In this document: positions 37,771 to 46,792 of the stretch, piece by piece
How positions within the stretch are numbered: the first letter of the stretch is position 1
How the letters are laid out: the number at the start of each line of letters is the position of its first letter
Assembly: GCA_013364255.1 (NCBI GenBank)
Contig: CP054936.1
Location: forward strand, 7,458,353 to 7,522,352
Length of the DNA: 64,000 bases
Direction: 5' to 3'
Source of the DNA: Streptomyces seoulensis
GTDB taxonomy: Bacteria > Actinomycetota > Actinomycetes > Streptomycetales > Streptomycetaceae
Translations under genes and position numbers: made by a program
Notes under the pieces: generated by a model
What the model saw: the letters and a program-made list of their open reading frames with translations, nothing else
What the model was told of the DNA's origin: nothing
Database searches by the model: none

Positions 37771-38718
37771 ATGAACGGCTCGCGCATCACCGCCGTCGGC
37801 CACTACCAGCCCGCCGAGGTGCTCACCAACGAGGACCTGGCGGCCCTGGTCGACACCAGCGACGAGTGGATCAGGAGCCGGGTGGGCATCCGGACCCGGC
37901 ACGTCGCCGCCCCCGACGAACCGGTGGACGAACTCGCCGCGCACGCCGCCGCCAAGGCGCTCGCGGCGGCCGGCCTGACCCCGGCCGACGTCGACCTCGT
38001 CCTGGTCGCCACCTCCACGGCCGTGGACCGCTCCCCGAACACGGCCGCACGCGTCGCGGCCCGCCTGGGCATCCCGTCGCCGGCCGCGATGGACGTCAAC
38101 GTGGTGTGCGCCGGCTTCACCCACGCCCTGGCCGCCGCCGACCACGCGGTGCGCGCCGGGGCGGCGACCCGCGCCCTGGTCGTCGGCGCCGACAAGATGA
38201 CCGACGTGACCGACTGGACCGACCGGAGCACCTGCGTGCTCGTCGGCGACGGCGCGGGCGCGGCGGTGGTCGAGGCCGCCCGGCCCGGGGAGGCGGCCGG
38301 GATCGGGCCGGTGCTGTGGGGCTCGGCGCCGGAGCTGGGGAACGCGGTGCGGATCGAGGGCACGCCCCCGCGGTTCGCGCAGGAGGGACAGAGCGTCTAC
38401 CGGTGGGCCACCACGCAGCTGCCGCCGCTGGCCCGGCGGACCTGCGAGCGGGCGGGCGTCGCCCCGGAGGAGCTGGCCGCGGTGGTCCTGCACCAGGCGA
38501 ACCTGCGGATCATCGAGCCGCTCGCCGCGCGCCTGGGCGCCGTCAACGCGGTGGTCGCCCGCGATGTCACCGAGTCCGGCAACACCTCGGCGGCCAGCAT
38601 CCCGCTGGCCCTGTCCAAGCTGGTCGAACGCGGCGAGATCACCGCGGGCGACCCGGTCCTGCTGTTCGGCTTCGGCGGCAACCTCTCCTACGCGGGGCAG
38701 GTCGTGCGCTGCCCGTGA
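37771..38718 (+). CDS. Beta-ketoacyl-ACP synthase III family protein
   Basis: A 315-residue thiolase-fold enzyme with the full Cys-His-Asn triad: C113 in VNVVCAGFTHA, H241 in LHQANLRI and N271 in ESGNTSAAS. KAS III enzymes condense an acyl-CoA starter with malonyl-ACP. It is not in a fatty-acid operon (no fabD, acpP or fabF nearby), so it may be a paralogue acting in secondary or branched-chain metabolism. ATG 37771 has GAGGGGA upstream. Confidence 0.88.
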   Translation: MNGSRITAVGHYQPAEVLTNEDLAALVDTSDEWIRSRVGIRTRHVAAPDEPVDELAAHAAAKALAAAGLTPADVDLVLVATSTAVDRSPNTAARVAARLGIPSPAAMDVNVVCAGFTHALAAADHAVRAGAATRALVVGADKMTDVTDWTDRSTCVLVGDGAGAAVVEAARPGEAAGIGPVLWGSAPELGNAVRIEGTPPRFAQEGQSVYRWATTQLPPLARRTCERAGVAPEELAAVVLHQANLRIIEPLAARLGAVNAVVARDVTESGNTSAASIPLALSKLVERGEITAGDPVLLFGFGGNLSYAGQVVRCP

Positions 38719-38891
38719 AACCGGCGGCACGCGACGAAACGTGACCCGGACGCGACGGTCGGTGCACACCGCCGCGCCTCGCTCCGCACGGGCGCGTACA
38801 GGACGGATACGCAGGTGAAAGGCACTCCGAAACCTTGGTATTGTTGTCCATGTCGCCGCGGGGAACACCCCTGGCAGGCGGCACACACCTA

Positions 38892-38979
38892 GTCCGGGTG
38901 GCGGAATGGCAGACGCGCTAGCTTGAGGTGCTAGTGCCCTTTATCGGGCGTGGGGGTTCAAGTCCCCCCTCGGACACCA
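38892..38979 (+). tRNA. tRNA-Leu(GAG)
   Basis: An 88-base class II tRNA including encoded CCA. The acceptor stem GTCCGGG pairs with CTCGGAC. The anticodon loop TTGAGGT has anticodon GAG at 38925-38927. A variable arm (TGCCCTTTATCGGGCG) and T arm GGGGGTTCAAGTCCCCC are present. It reads CUC (and CUU) leucine codons. It borders an atypical segment to the right, and tRNA-Leu genes are common integration sites. Confidence 0.96.
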
Positions 38980-38981
38980 GC

Positions 38982-39015
38982 GAAGACCCTTGTTCATCAG
39001 GGGTCTTCTGCTTTT
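38982..39015 (+). terminator. tRNA-Leu terminator
   Basis: A 10-base stem (38982-38991 and 38999-39008, one G-T pair), 7-base loop, followed by TGCTTTT. One of the few hairpins here with a T tail. Confidence 0.8.
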
Positions 39016-39410
39016 CCGAGGTGCGGCGTGACCCACCACGTGACCAGCGGTCCAGAGATTCCCCAGGTCAGACCAGGGATGGTAGGCCGATACGTGATGG
39101 ACGTGCACGCGGCAGGTGTGGGAACCCCGTACTCCTCACTGTTGCGAAGGGGAAGCGAGGGCGCAAAGACGCCCCACGCCATGAAGCGGCAGCAGCGAAG
39201 AGGCGAGCGGCACGGGGACTACGGACCGCTTCGACATGGGTGGCCCCGCCAGGGGCCGATGTCGCGAAGCCCAAGAGACTAGCCAGGTGGGGACGCTGCG
39301 GTGCCCCCACAGAGCGGGGCCGCTTGCAGCGAGCCTCGCAAGGGCTTTGTATCTGGATGGCTTCGGCTGTGCTCCCCGCTGCCGGGCCAGGTCGATGACA
39401 CGCGTGTCGA
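39016..39410. other. Atypical gene-free stretch right of tRNA-Leu
   Basis: About 395 bases with less GC-biased third positions in all frames than elsewhere. No frame gives a clean protein. One forward frame contains RCGAPTERGRLQRASQGLC, faintly like a Cys/Thr/Gly zinc-knuckle segment, so this may be the remnant of a gene. No duplicate of the tRNA 3' end was found here. Confidence 0.4.
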
Positions 39411-40163
39411 ATGTCAGTGCCTCCTTTTACGATCCTCGCGAATCAGTCAGAGAGCGGGGACGTGGTGGACAAGATTCGTCGTGGCGAGCGAGGCAAGCAG
39501 AAGACCTGGCAATGGCTCATGGTCCTCACAGCGCAGCGTGGACTGTGCACCTACTGCGGCCGGTCGCCTGCTACGACACTCGACCATGAGAAGCCCGTCA
39601 CGGAAGGAGGGGCGGACATCTGGTGGAACTTCGTTCCGGCCTGCGATGACTGCAACCGCTGGAAGAAGGGCCGTACTGCGAAGCGCTGGGTGGCGAACCT
39701 GGATCTCCACCACAGGTATCCGAAAGCAGGCTTCGCAACGCGGGCTATGCGGCCCGAGGTGTACACCGGCATCACGAGGCGCGTAGAACGCGTGCAGCGG
39801 GAGATAGCAGATACGGACCGCCGTGAGTGGTTCCGGCTGCACTACGGGAGCGAGCGGCATCGGAACAAGACCGAGCTGTCCGAGATCCTCACACGCTGCA
39901 AAGAGGAGTTGCGGGGGTATCCGCACCATCCCTGGCGAACGCCGAAGCTGGGCACTTCTCGAAGAGTCTGTACCCGTCTGATGTGCTGTGGCTATCACCA
40001 CCCGAAGGCAAAGTGGATGACAGCGTTTCTGGAGGGTGGGGAGTACGACGCCTTCCGTCGAGCCGTCTTCAACGAACGTGCCCACGAAGGCGACGTGTTG
40101 GGACGACTCATCAGGGATTATCTTGCCGGCAAGGGGCGTGATCGAGACGGCGGCGCGGCATAA
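39411..40163 (+). CDS. HNH endonuclease family protein
   Basis: A 250-residue protein with a clear HNH zinc-finger nuclease core at about 45-90: CTYCG, then LDHEKPVTEGG, WNFVPACDDCNRWKKG. This gives two CxxC pairs, the DH catalytic pair and the Asn. The C-terminal 150 residues are Arg/Lys/Trp-rich and contain CxxC-like LMCCGYHH; no family recognised. HNH proteins of this size occur in mobile elements, phages and defence loci. ATG 39411 lacks a strong ribosome binding site; GTG near 39462 is an alternative. Codon use is less GC-rich than the neighbours, suggesting transfer. Confidence 0.8.
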   Translation: MSVPPFTILANQSESGDVVDKIRRGERGKQKTWQWLMVLTAQRGLCTYCGRSPATTLDHEKPVTEGGADIWWNFVPACDDCNRWKKGRTAKRWVANLDLHHRYPKAGFATRAMRPEVYTGITRRVERVQREIADTDRREWFRLHYGSERHRNKTELSEILTRCKEELRGYPHHPWRTPKLGTSRRVCTRLMCCGYHHPKAKWMTAFLEGGEYDAFRRAVFNERAHEGDVLGRLIRDYLAGKGRDRDGGAA

Positions 40164-40427
40164 GTGATCGCTCCGAGTCCAGCGAAGTCAACGACGTCGG
40201 CACCATCGCGGACGGCTCCTCCTTGATCGATGTGCCCAAAGGCTCTCGGCGGCCCGCACCACGAGCTGTCGGCGCCGGCCGGATCATTGCAGGTGGCGGG
40301 CACCGTCCGTTGCGTTGTGAGATCGTCAGTTCACCGGGATGCAGCGCCTGTAGTCGCATACACGAGGTTCATGCCGTTCTTGTCGGGCGTCAGCCGTAGG
40401 GTGTTGTCGGGAAACAAGGGGGAGACG

Positions 40428-41735
40428 ATGACTGACCATCGCAAGGCAGTCGTTCCGGTGTGGACGCTGGCGACCGATGACGTCCGGGTGCCGGCAATGG
40501 CCGGAGACGAGCCGATGACGGCTGAGCGCCTGGCGGAACTGCGCGGCGTGCTGGCCGCCCTGGCCGCCGCGCCGATCGCCACACTCGAGGTGCATCCGCT
40601 GCCCGACAAGCTCGACCGCAGCCGAGGCATCCCGCTCGATGCCGCGAGTCCCCTGGCACAGCACCTGTCACAGTTCATCACGCAATCGACGCGAAGTTCC
40701 CTTACCGCGGCCAGGGCGACCGCCGCGGGCGAGAACCTGTATCGCATGGTGGTTCCGGCGAAGGTCGCCGCCCAGTTCGGTCAGGGCGTCGTTCGCCCGA
40801 TGGCGTCGAAGGCGGCGGCCGATGGTATCCACAGCGCACTCATGAACTCGACGGGCATCGCCGCGCATGCGACGTTCGTACCAGTCGGTAAAGCGGCGGC
40901 AGCAGGCGTGGTCGGCGGAGCCGGTGCGACAGCCGGCGTCGCGGCCGCCGGCAGCGCGGCGCTCACCGTGGCCGCGCCGCTCGTGCTCATGGCCGTAGCG
41001 GTGGGCGTAAGCGCGCATGCCGACTACAAGCGCCAGCGGGCTATCGAACACATCACGGAATTGCTGGAGCAGCTGCACGAACAGAAGCTCGAGGATGAGC
41101 ACAGCGAACTCGACGGCTGCCGCGATGCCATCGACAAAGCCACCGCCATTCTGCTCGACCAGGGCAAGCTCGGAGTTTCTCTGGGGCTGGACTCGGCAGT
41201 GCACGCCATCAACACGGCGCTGGGCGCCGCTGACCGCCGCCTTGCTCGATGGCAGAGCGCACTCGACAAGCTGCCCGAGGGCAAGTCCGTCGAGATCAGC
41301 ACGCTGGCCAAGTCCTTCCCCGGCGTCGACGAGCCTGGCGGCATGTTCCGCGCCCACCTCGAACTCGCCGCCCTGGCCATTGCGCTGAAGCGGCGGGTCG
41401 TCGTCCTACAGGCTGTCGAGCACGCCCAGGGCAACCCTGACGACCTGTTCGAGAGCTTCACCCGCGAGCTCAAGCGCGACCAGCACCGCCTCGACGAACT
41501 CGAGTCGAGCATTGCCGGTGTCCTGGGACGCTTGTCGGCGCTGGAGCTGGCAGGCCCGCAAGGTCTGCGGCCCGTCTTCACGACCGGTGAAGTCGACCGC
41601 CTGATGCGCGCGGCGAACCGGATTCGCAAGCTGGGCGACGGCGTAATGGTCAACAACCGCACGACAGACGTGGCGATTGAGATTGCCCGCGACAAGGACG
41701 GCTCGGTGGTCGTGTTCCCTGCGCTGTCAGCGTAG
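40428..41735 (+). CDS. Unrecognised 435-residue protein with glycine-rich hydrophobic hairpin
   Basis: No family recognised. From ATG 40428 (preceded by AAGGGGGAG) the protein has a soluble N-terminal region (1-110), then a segment rich in small residues. A long uncharged hydrophobic stretch follows at about 156-197 (AAAAGVVGGAGATAGVAAAG... VLMAVAVGVSAHA), long enough for a hairpin of two helices and of glycine-zipper type. A helical, highly charged region (about 200-380, heptad-like ELLEQLHEQKLEDEHSELDG) leads to a short C-terminal beta-like tail. The layout (helical bundle with one buried hydrophobic hairpin) resembles alpha-pore-forming or membrane-remodelling proteins; this is inference only. 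It lies 264 bases after the HNH gene. Confidence 0.75.
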   Translation: MTDHRKAVVPVWTLATDDVRVPAMAGDEPMTAERLAELRGVLAALAAAPIATLEVHPLPDKLDRSRGIPLDAASPLAQHLSQFITQSTRSSLTAARATAAGENLYRMVVPAKVAAQFGQGVVRPMASKAAADGIHSALMNSTGIAAHATFVPVGKAAAAGVVGGAGATAGVAAAGSAALTVAAPLVLMAVAVGVSAHADYKRQRAIEHITELLEQLHEQKLEDEHSELDGCRDAIDKATAILLDQGKLGVSLGLDSAVHAINTALGAADRRLARWQSALDKLPEGKSVEISTLAKSFPGVDEPGGMFRAHLELAALAIALKRRVVVLQAVEHAQGNPDDLFESFTRELKRDQHRLDELESSIAGVLGRLSALELAGPQGLRPVFTTGEVDRLMRAANRIRKLGDGVMVNNRTTDVAIEIARDKDGSVVVFPALSA

Positions 41736-41830
41736 GCGTAGGCGGGCTCGGACTCACGTGGTGCGTGGTGTCAACTCGCCCTGTTGCGGCCGGTCAAGGG
41801 AGGGCGTGCGCCGGCCGTGGTGGGGGGACA

Positions 41831-42634
41831 TCAATCGTCCGTACCGATCGTCTCGACCAGTCGGGTCAGTGCGTCGGCGAGGGCGTTCAGCCCTGGGCCC
41901 GCCGGGCCGCCCGGCTCGGTCATGTACACGTCCCGGCGGATCTCGATCATCAGGGCGCCGACCCTCGGGTCCGTCCCGTAGTACGCCAGCGGTACGTACG
42001 TCCCCTGGAAGGGGCTGTCGACGCCGGTTCCGCCGAAGTGCGCGAACGCCTTCTCCGCCCGGGCCAGCAGTTCCGGCGGGGTGTGGAAGGCGTCGCGCCC
42101 CAGGCAGACGGGGGGACGCGGGCCGTCGCCATGCAGTTCGTAGGGGAGGGGCGCGGTCGGGTACGAGTGCACGTCCACGATCACCGCGCGGCCCACCGCC
42201 GCCAGCCGTTCGCCGACCGCTTCGGTCATGGCCGCGGCGTACGGGCGGAAGTACCGCTCCACCAGCGGGAGTCCGTCGTAGTCGGCCGGGCGCAGCTGCG
42301 CGCGGTGCGTGGTCCGGGTGTACACGGCGCCCATGCCCACCGACAGCATCTCCTCGCGCTCGTCGGGGAACCGCTCCGGGTCGACGACCAGCCGCGAGAG
42401 CCGGTTCACGAACCGCCAGGGCGTGATCGGGGAACGGGCGGCGGCCATCGCCGCGATCTCGGCGGTGTGCGCGTCGGTGATGTGGTCCAGTTCCCGTTCC
42501 AGCGCGGTGTCGTCGAGCGTGATCCCGCGGCGCACCTGCGCGGGGATGGCCCGCGAGGAGTGCGGGACGTGGAGGATCACGGGGGAGTCGGGGGAGCCGG
42601 GAAGGCACTCGAAGGAAGGTGGCGCGTCGCTCAT
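41831..42634 (-). CDS. N-formylglutamate amidohydrolase family protein
   Basis: A 267-residue FGase (HutG-like). Motifs: HVPHSSRAIP, ELDHITDAHT, NRLSRLVVDPERF, VDVHSYP and the C-terminal EIRRDVYM. It would hydrolyse N-formylglutamate, the last step of one histidine degradation route, or another formyl or acyl amino acid. No hut genes flank it. ATG 42634 gives the family N-terminus. A weak 7-base inverted repeat (41787-41817) lies between its end and the preceding convergent gene. Confidence 0.88.
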   Translation of the reverse strand: MSDAPPSFECLPGSPDSPVILHVPHSSRAIPAQVRRGITLDDTALERELDHITDAHTAEIAAMAAARSPITPWRFVNRLSRLVVDPERFPDEREEMLSVGMGAVYTRTTHRAQLRPADYDGLPLVERYFRPYAAAMTEAVGERLAAVGRAVIVDVHSYPTAPLPYELHGDGPRPPVCLGRDAFHTPPELLARAEKAFAHFGGTGVDSPFQGTYVPLAYYGTDPRVGALMIEIRRDVYMTEPGGPAGPGLNALADALTRLVETIGTDD

Positions 42635-42796
42635 GCTGCGGTGTCTCCGTGGCGTGTGGGTGTGGGTCCCGCGTCGAGAGGCAAGCACGCCTCCCGCCTG
42701 TCCGGCCGGCCGGTGCGGGGCAGCGGCCGGTCGGGTCCGGTGATCATAGGGCAGGCGGGTGATCTCCGCGGTCGTCCGTACGCCCGGCCGGAGGCG

Positions 42797-43360
42797 CTAG
42801 CGCCGGACTCGTGTCCGGCCCGTCGCGGGGGCGGTCCGGCGGCTCGCGTGGGCGTACGTGGCCGCCGCGGCGAGGAACACCGCCATGATCGCGGCCGGAG
42901 CGGCGGCCGTCAGCCAGCGGGCGTCGCCGTCCGGTCCGGAGGCGGCGTGCAGGACCGCGACGGCCAGGGCCGCCGCCGCACCGCACCCCACCACAGCGGC
43001 GACGGCGTGGCGGGAGCGGCCCGCACCGGCCGGCGGCGGCAGAGGGTCCAGCCGTGCCCAGTGGCCCGCCGTCTCCCGCTCCTCGCGCCGGCGTCGTACG
43101 ACGGCGTACAGGCGCAGGGCGATCGTGGCGGCGGCGCCGACGGCGGCCGCGACGAGAGGTGTCCGCCACCCCCGTGCCACCAGCAGCAGCGCCGCCAGCA
43201 CGCCCGCGCCGGTCCAGGCGGTCAGGCAGGCCGCGGCCGCGATGCGCCGCGAGTCGGGCAGGTCGGCGCCGGCCCGCAGGTCGGCGAGGGCGGGCAGGTA
43301 CCAGACGCAGCCGGCGGCGGTGAGCGCCGTGGTGCCGAGCGCGGCGACGGCGTGTGCCAT
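42797..43360 (-). CDS. Small polytopic membrane protein downstream of ctaD
   Basis: A 187-residue protein with about five hydrophobic helices, Arg-rich loops and a basic tail (TGRTRVRR). No family recognised. ATG 43360 lies two bases after the ctaD stop, so it is translated from the ctaD transcript and may be an accessory or subunit of that oxidase. No Cys-rich copper site or cytochrome c motif (CxxCH) is present. Confidence 0.75.
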   Translation of the reverse strand: MAHAVAALGTTALTAAGCVWYLPALADLRAGADLPDSRRIAAAACLTAWTGAGVLAALLLVARGWRTPLVAAAVGAAATIALRLYAVVRRRREERETAGHWARLDPLPPPAGAGRSRHAVAAVVGCGAAAALAVAVLHAASGPDGDARWLTAAAPAAIMAVFLAAAATYAHASRRTAPATGRTRVRR

Positions 43361-43362
43361 GA

Positions 43363-45150
43363 CTACCTCGCCGCCGTTTCGGCCTCGACGGCGCCCGCGG
43401 CCGTGGCCGCCGCGTCCAGCGCGGCGATCTCCGGGTGGTGCAGGTCGAACGCCGGTGACTCGCTGCGGATGCGGGGCAGGGAGGTGAAGTTGTGGCGCGG
43501 CGGCGGGCAGGACGTGGCCCACTCCAGCGAACGGCCGTAGCCCCAGGGGTCGTCGGTGTGCACCGGCTCGCCGTACTTCGCGGTCCGCCACACGTTGTAG
43601 AAGAACGGCAGGATCGACAGGCCCAGCAGGAACGCCCCGATGGTGGACAGGGTGTTGAGGGTGGTGAAGCCGTCGGCGGCGAGGTAGTCGGCGTAGCGGC
43701 GCGGCATGCCCTCGGCGCCCAGCCAGTGCTGCACCAGGAAGGTGAGGTTGAAGCCGACGGTGAGCGTCCAGAAGGTGATCTTCCCGAGCCGTTCGTCGAG
43801 CATCTTGCCGGTGAACTTCGGCCACCAGAAGTGGAATCCGGCGAACATCGCGTACACGACGGTGCCGAACACCGTGTAGTGGAAGTGCGCCACCACGAAG
43901 TACGAGTCGGAGACGTGGAAGTCCAGCGGCGGCGCGGCCAGGATGACCCCGGTCAGGCCGCCGAAGACGAACGTCACCAGGAAGCCCACCGTCCACAGCA
44001 TCGGTGTCTCGAAGGACAGCGAGCCCTTCCACATGGTGCCGATCCAGTTGAAGAACTTCACCCCCGTCGGCACCGCGATCAGGAACGTCATGAAGGAGAA
44101 GAACGGCAGCAGCACACCGCCGGTGACGTACATGTGGTGCGCCCACACGGTCACGGACAGCCCCGCGATGGCGATGGTGGCCCCGACCAGGCCCATGTAG
44201 CCGAACATCGGCTTTCGGGAGAAGACGGGGATCACCTCGGAGACGATCCCGAAGAACGGCAGCGCCAGGATGTACACCTCGGGGTGGCCGAAGAACCAGA
44301 ACAGGTGCTGCCACAGCAGCGCGCCGCCGTTGGCCGCGTCGAAGATGTGGCTGCCGAACTTGCGGTCGCACTCCAGGGCGAAGAGCGCCGCCGCCAGCAC
44401 GGGGAAGACGATCAGTACGAGCAGCGCGGTCAGCAGCACGTTCCACACGAAGATCGGCATGCGGAACATGGTCAGGCCGGGTGCGCGCATGCAGATGATC
44501 GTGGTGATGAAGTTGACCGCTCCGAGGATGCTGCCGAACCCGGACAACGCCACACCCATGATCCACATGTCGGCGCCGAGCCCCGGCGAGTGCACCGCGT
44601 CCGACAGCGGCGCGTACAGGAACCAGCCGAAGTCGGCGGCGCCGTCCGGGGTCAGGAAGCCGAACGCGGCGATCGAGGAGCCGAACAGGAACAGCCAGAA
44701 GGCGAGCATGTTCAGCCGGGGGAAGGCGACGTCCGGCGCGCCGATCTGCAACGGCATGATCCAGTTGGCGAACCCGGTGAACAGCGGCATCGCGAACATC
44801 AGCAGCATGATCGAGCCGTGCATCGTGAACGCCTGGTTGAACTGCTCGTTGGACATCAACTGGAGTCCAGGGCGAGCGAGTTCGGCGCGCATCGCCAGCG
44901 CCATCACACCGCCGACGATGAAGAACACGAAGGCGGCGACGAGATACATCGTCCCGATCCTCTTGTGGTCGGTGGTGGTCAGCCACTCGATCCAGGTCGG
45001 CCGCGTCCGCCCACCGCCGGCCGCCTGCCGCGCGCCGGCCGCCTCCCGTCCGCCGGGTGGCGCGACCTCGTCTCCCGGTTCCGCTGCCGCCGCCTGCTGT
45101 ACCCGCACCTCGTCCACCGGACGGTGCCCTCCCGATCCCGCTCGCTCCAT
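43363..45150 (-). CDS. ctaD: Cytochrome c oxidase subunit I (orphan copy)
   Basis: A 595-residue haem-copper oxidase subunit I with about twelve helices. The haem a ligand region is FTMHGSIMLLMFAMPLF. The CuB His-Tyr pair lies in FWFFGHPEVYILALP, the two CuB His in WAHHMYVTG, and haem a/a3 ligands in VAHFHYTVFG. An extra Ala/Gly/Pro-rich extension of about 45 residues precedes the first helix. Subunits II and III, ctaB and the bc1 genes are absent nearby, so this is a secondary copy. The start is uncertain: ATG 45150 or GTG 45159, neither with a good ribosome binding site. Confidence 0.9.
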   Translation of the reverse strand: MERAGSGGHRPVDEVRVQQAAAAEPGDEVAPPGGREAAGARQAAGGGRTRPTWIEWLTTTDHKRIGTMYLVAAFVFFIVGGVMALAMRAELARPGLQLMSNEQFNQAFTMHGSIMLLMFAMPLFTGFANWIMPLQIGAPDVAFPRLNMLAFWLFLFGSSIAAFGFLTPDGAADFGWFLYAPLSDAVHSPGLGADMWIMGVALSGFGSILGAVNFITTIICMRAPGLTMFRMPIFVWNVLLTALLVLIVFPVLAAALFALECDRKFGSHIFDAANGGALLWQHLFWFFGHPEVYILALPFFGIVSEVIPVFSRKPMFGYMGLVGATIAIAGLSVTVWAHHMYVTGGVLLPFFSFMTFLIAVPTGVKFFNWIGTMWKGSLSFETPMLWTVGFLVTFVFGGLTGVILAAPPLDFHVSDSYFVVAHFHYTVFGTVVYAMFAGFHFWWPKFTGKMLDERLGKITFWTLTVGFNLTFLVQHWLGAEGMPRRYADYLAADGFTTLNTLSTIGAFLLGLSILPFFYNVWRTAKYGEPVHTDDPWGYGRSLEWATSCPPPRHNFTSLPRIRSESPAFDLHHPEIAALDAAATAAGAVEAETAAR

Positions 45151-45407
45151 CGACGCCACGACGGACCGACGCCGTCCGCTCCGGACGCGAGTCCGGACCG
45201 GACCGTCCCGGCCGCCGCCCCATGATCACCGCGAGGGCACCGGGAGCCGATAGGGCCGAACAGTCCCCACGACGGCCTCCGGCCGGGCTCACCGGCCAGG
45301 GACCAACAGGCCCGAGGGTCCTGGCGCCCGGCGTACACGGCGGCCTTCGATGCGATATGTGTATCGCGTCAACAAGCTTCCGTTGTCGGGCATAGCCCGC
45401 CTGTACG

Positions 45408-45798
45408 GTGGCGGCCAGGACCGACAACGCCGTCCCGCCGGCCGGCCCGCTCGTCACCGGCTCCGAGATCGCGCGGCTCGCCGGGGTGACCCGAGCGGCG
45501 GTCTCCAACTGGCGGCGCCGGTAAGGCGATTTCCCCGCACCGTCCGGCGGGAGCGCCAACAGCCCCCTCTTCGACCTCGCCGAGGTCCAGACCTGGCTGG
45601 CCGGGCAGCGCAAAGGGCAGGACGTCTCGCAGGAGGTACGGCTCTGGCAGCTGCTGCGCGGGGCCCACGGCGACGACATGATCGCCGGACTCGCCGAGGT
45701 GGCGGAAGCCCTGGCCGCCCCGCCGGGCGCGACCGTCGGCACGCTGCCCGAGGACGCCGTCCGGCTGGCGCGGAACCTGGCCGCGGACGGTTCGGCGT
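45408..45798 (+). pseudogene. N-terminal remnant of a DNA methylase-type gene, with in-frame stop
   Basis: The frame from GTG 45408 encodes an HTH-type start (TGSEIARLAGVTRAAVSNW) followed by FDLAEVQTWLAGQRKGQDVS and helical sequence up to NLAADGS. This is the N-terminal region I recognise from actinomycete N-6 DNA methylase proteins. A TAA at 45522-45524 interrupts it after NWRRR, where an aromatic residue codon (TAC or TAT) is expected. The sequence breaks off near 45798, directly against a McrB-like remnant on the other strand; the catalytic domain is missing. Confidence 0.68.
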
Positions 45799-46642
45799 CA
45801 GGTACGACGGTCCGATGCGGAAGTCCTCCTCGTCGATACGGGAGTTGAGGGCATCGAGGAGGTCGGCGGGCTCGGGGCCGCGGCCCTCCCGCGCCGGCCG
45901 GCGGCGCAGCAGCCCGCTCGTCGGCTCGGTGCGCGGCGACAGCTCCAGGAACGCGAACCGCCGCCGCATGGCCGTGTCGACCAGCGCGATCGACCGGTCG
46001 GCGGTGTTCATCGTGGCGATGACGAACAGGTTGGGCGGCAGCGCGAAGTCGTCGCCCGAGTACGTCAGCCGCACCGACTTGTTGCGGTACTCCAGCAGGA
46101 AGTACAGCTCGCCGAAGACCTTCGCCAGGTGGGCGCGGTTGATCTCGTCGACGACTGCAGACCGTGTCGCCGGGCTTCATCCGGGACAGGAAGGCGTGCA
46201 GTTCCTCCACGAGCTGTTGGCGCCGGCCGTACGTGGCGGTCGACTCGTAGTCCTCCTGGACCGGTGTGCGCAGCTCGTCCTTGCTCACACCCTGCTCCAC
46301 GCCCTGCCGCAGCCGGCCGGCGGCCAGGGTGACGCGCCCCTCGGGCAGCCACGTCCGCCGGACCAGATCGAGGCCCGTCACGTTCGAACCGCGCACCAGC
46401 CAGGGCTGGTTGGCGCCCGGCCGCACCCCGGACATGTAGTCCGGCAGCGGCCGGCCCTCCTCGGTGCGCCACTCCTCCCATCCGTTGCGCGGGGCGCCGA
46501 CCAGGAGCACGGCGGCGAAGGAGGGCGAGCCGAACACCACGTCCTCGGTCAGCTCCAGCCATCCCGGGCGGCGCGCCGACGGCACCGGCACACCCTGGGC
46601 CCGCAGCCATCGCTCCCCCTCCGCCGGACACACCTGCCGCAC
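45799..46642 (-). pseudogene. McrB-like AAA+ restriction ATPase remnant, internal deletion
   Basis: On the minus strand from about 46642, an N-terminal region (WLVRGSNVTGLDLVRRTW ... FLSRMKPGDTV) reads in one frame. At about 46155 it joins, out of frame, to VVDEINRAHLAKVFGELYF (Walker B), then VRLTYSGDDFALPPN, FVIATMNTADRSIALVDTAM and RRRFAFLEL. These are McrB-type AAA+ motifs. The Walker A segment and everything between are missing, and the sequence ends at FRIGPSYL near 45800. An internal deletion plus frameshift has destroyed the gene. Confidence 0.72.
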
Positions 46643-46792
46643 ACAGTACGGGGCCGCCCGTACGCGGTCGCCCCGACGGCCGGCCCGCGGGGTCGGTCAT
46701 TCGTCTGCGGACGGCCAGGGCGGGCTGGCATGATGAACCGGCCGGACGAGCTGCGCGCGCGTACAGCGCGCCGACGAGGCGAGGGCGGAAGC

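Noticed and set aside
37771..38718. KAS III gene as the start of a polyketide or fatty-acid cluster
   Set aside because: The next gene is a tRNA; no ACP, KS/CLF or ketoreductase genes lie within the window around it.
38970..41745. CTCGGAC at the tRNA-Leu end and again near 41747, as possible attL/attR
   Set aside because: Only seven bases are shared, expected by chance in this GC-rich DNA; attachment repeats in tRNA genes are usually longer than 15 bases.
42797..46642. A 1281-residue open frame on the minus strand spanning the oxidase gene and beyond
   Set aside because: Only its two ends are meaningful: the McrB-like N-terminus at the right and the small membrane protein at the left. The middle is the out-of-frame shadow of ctaD, as shown by Arg/Pro/Ala-heavy composition without motifs.
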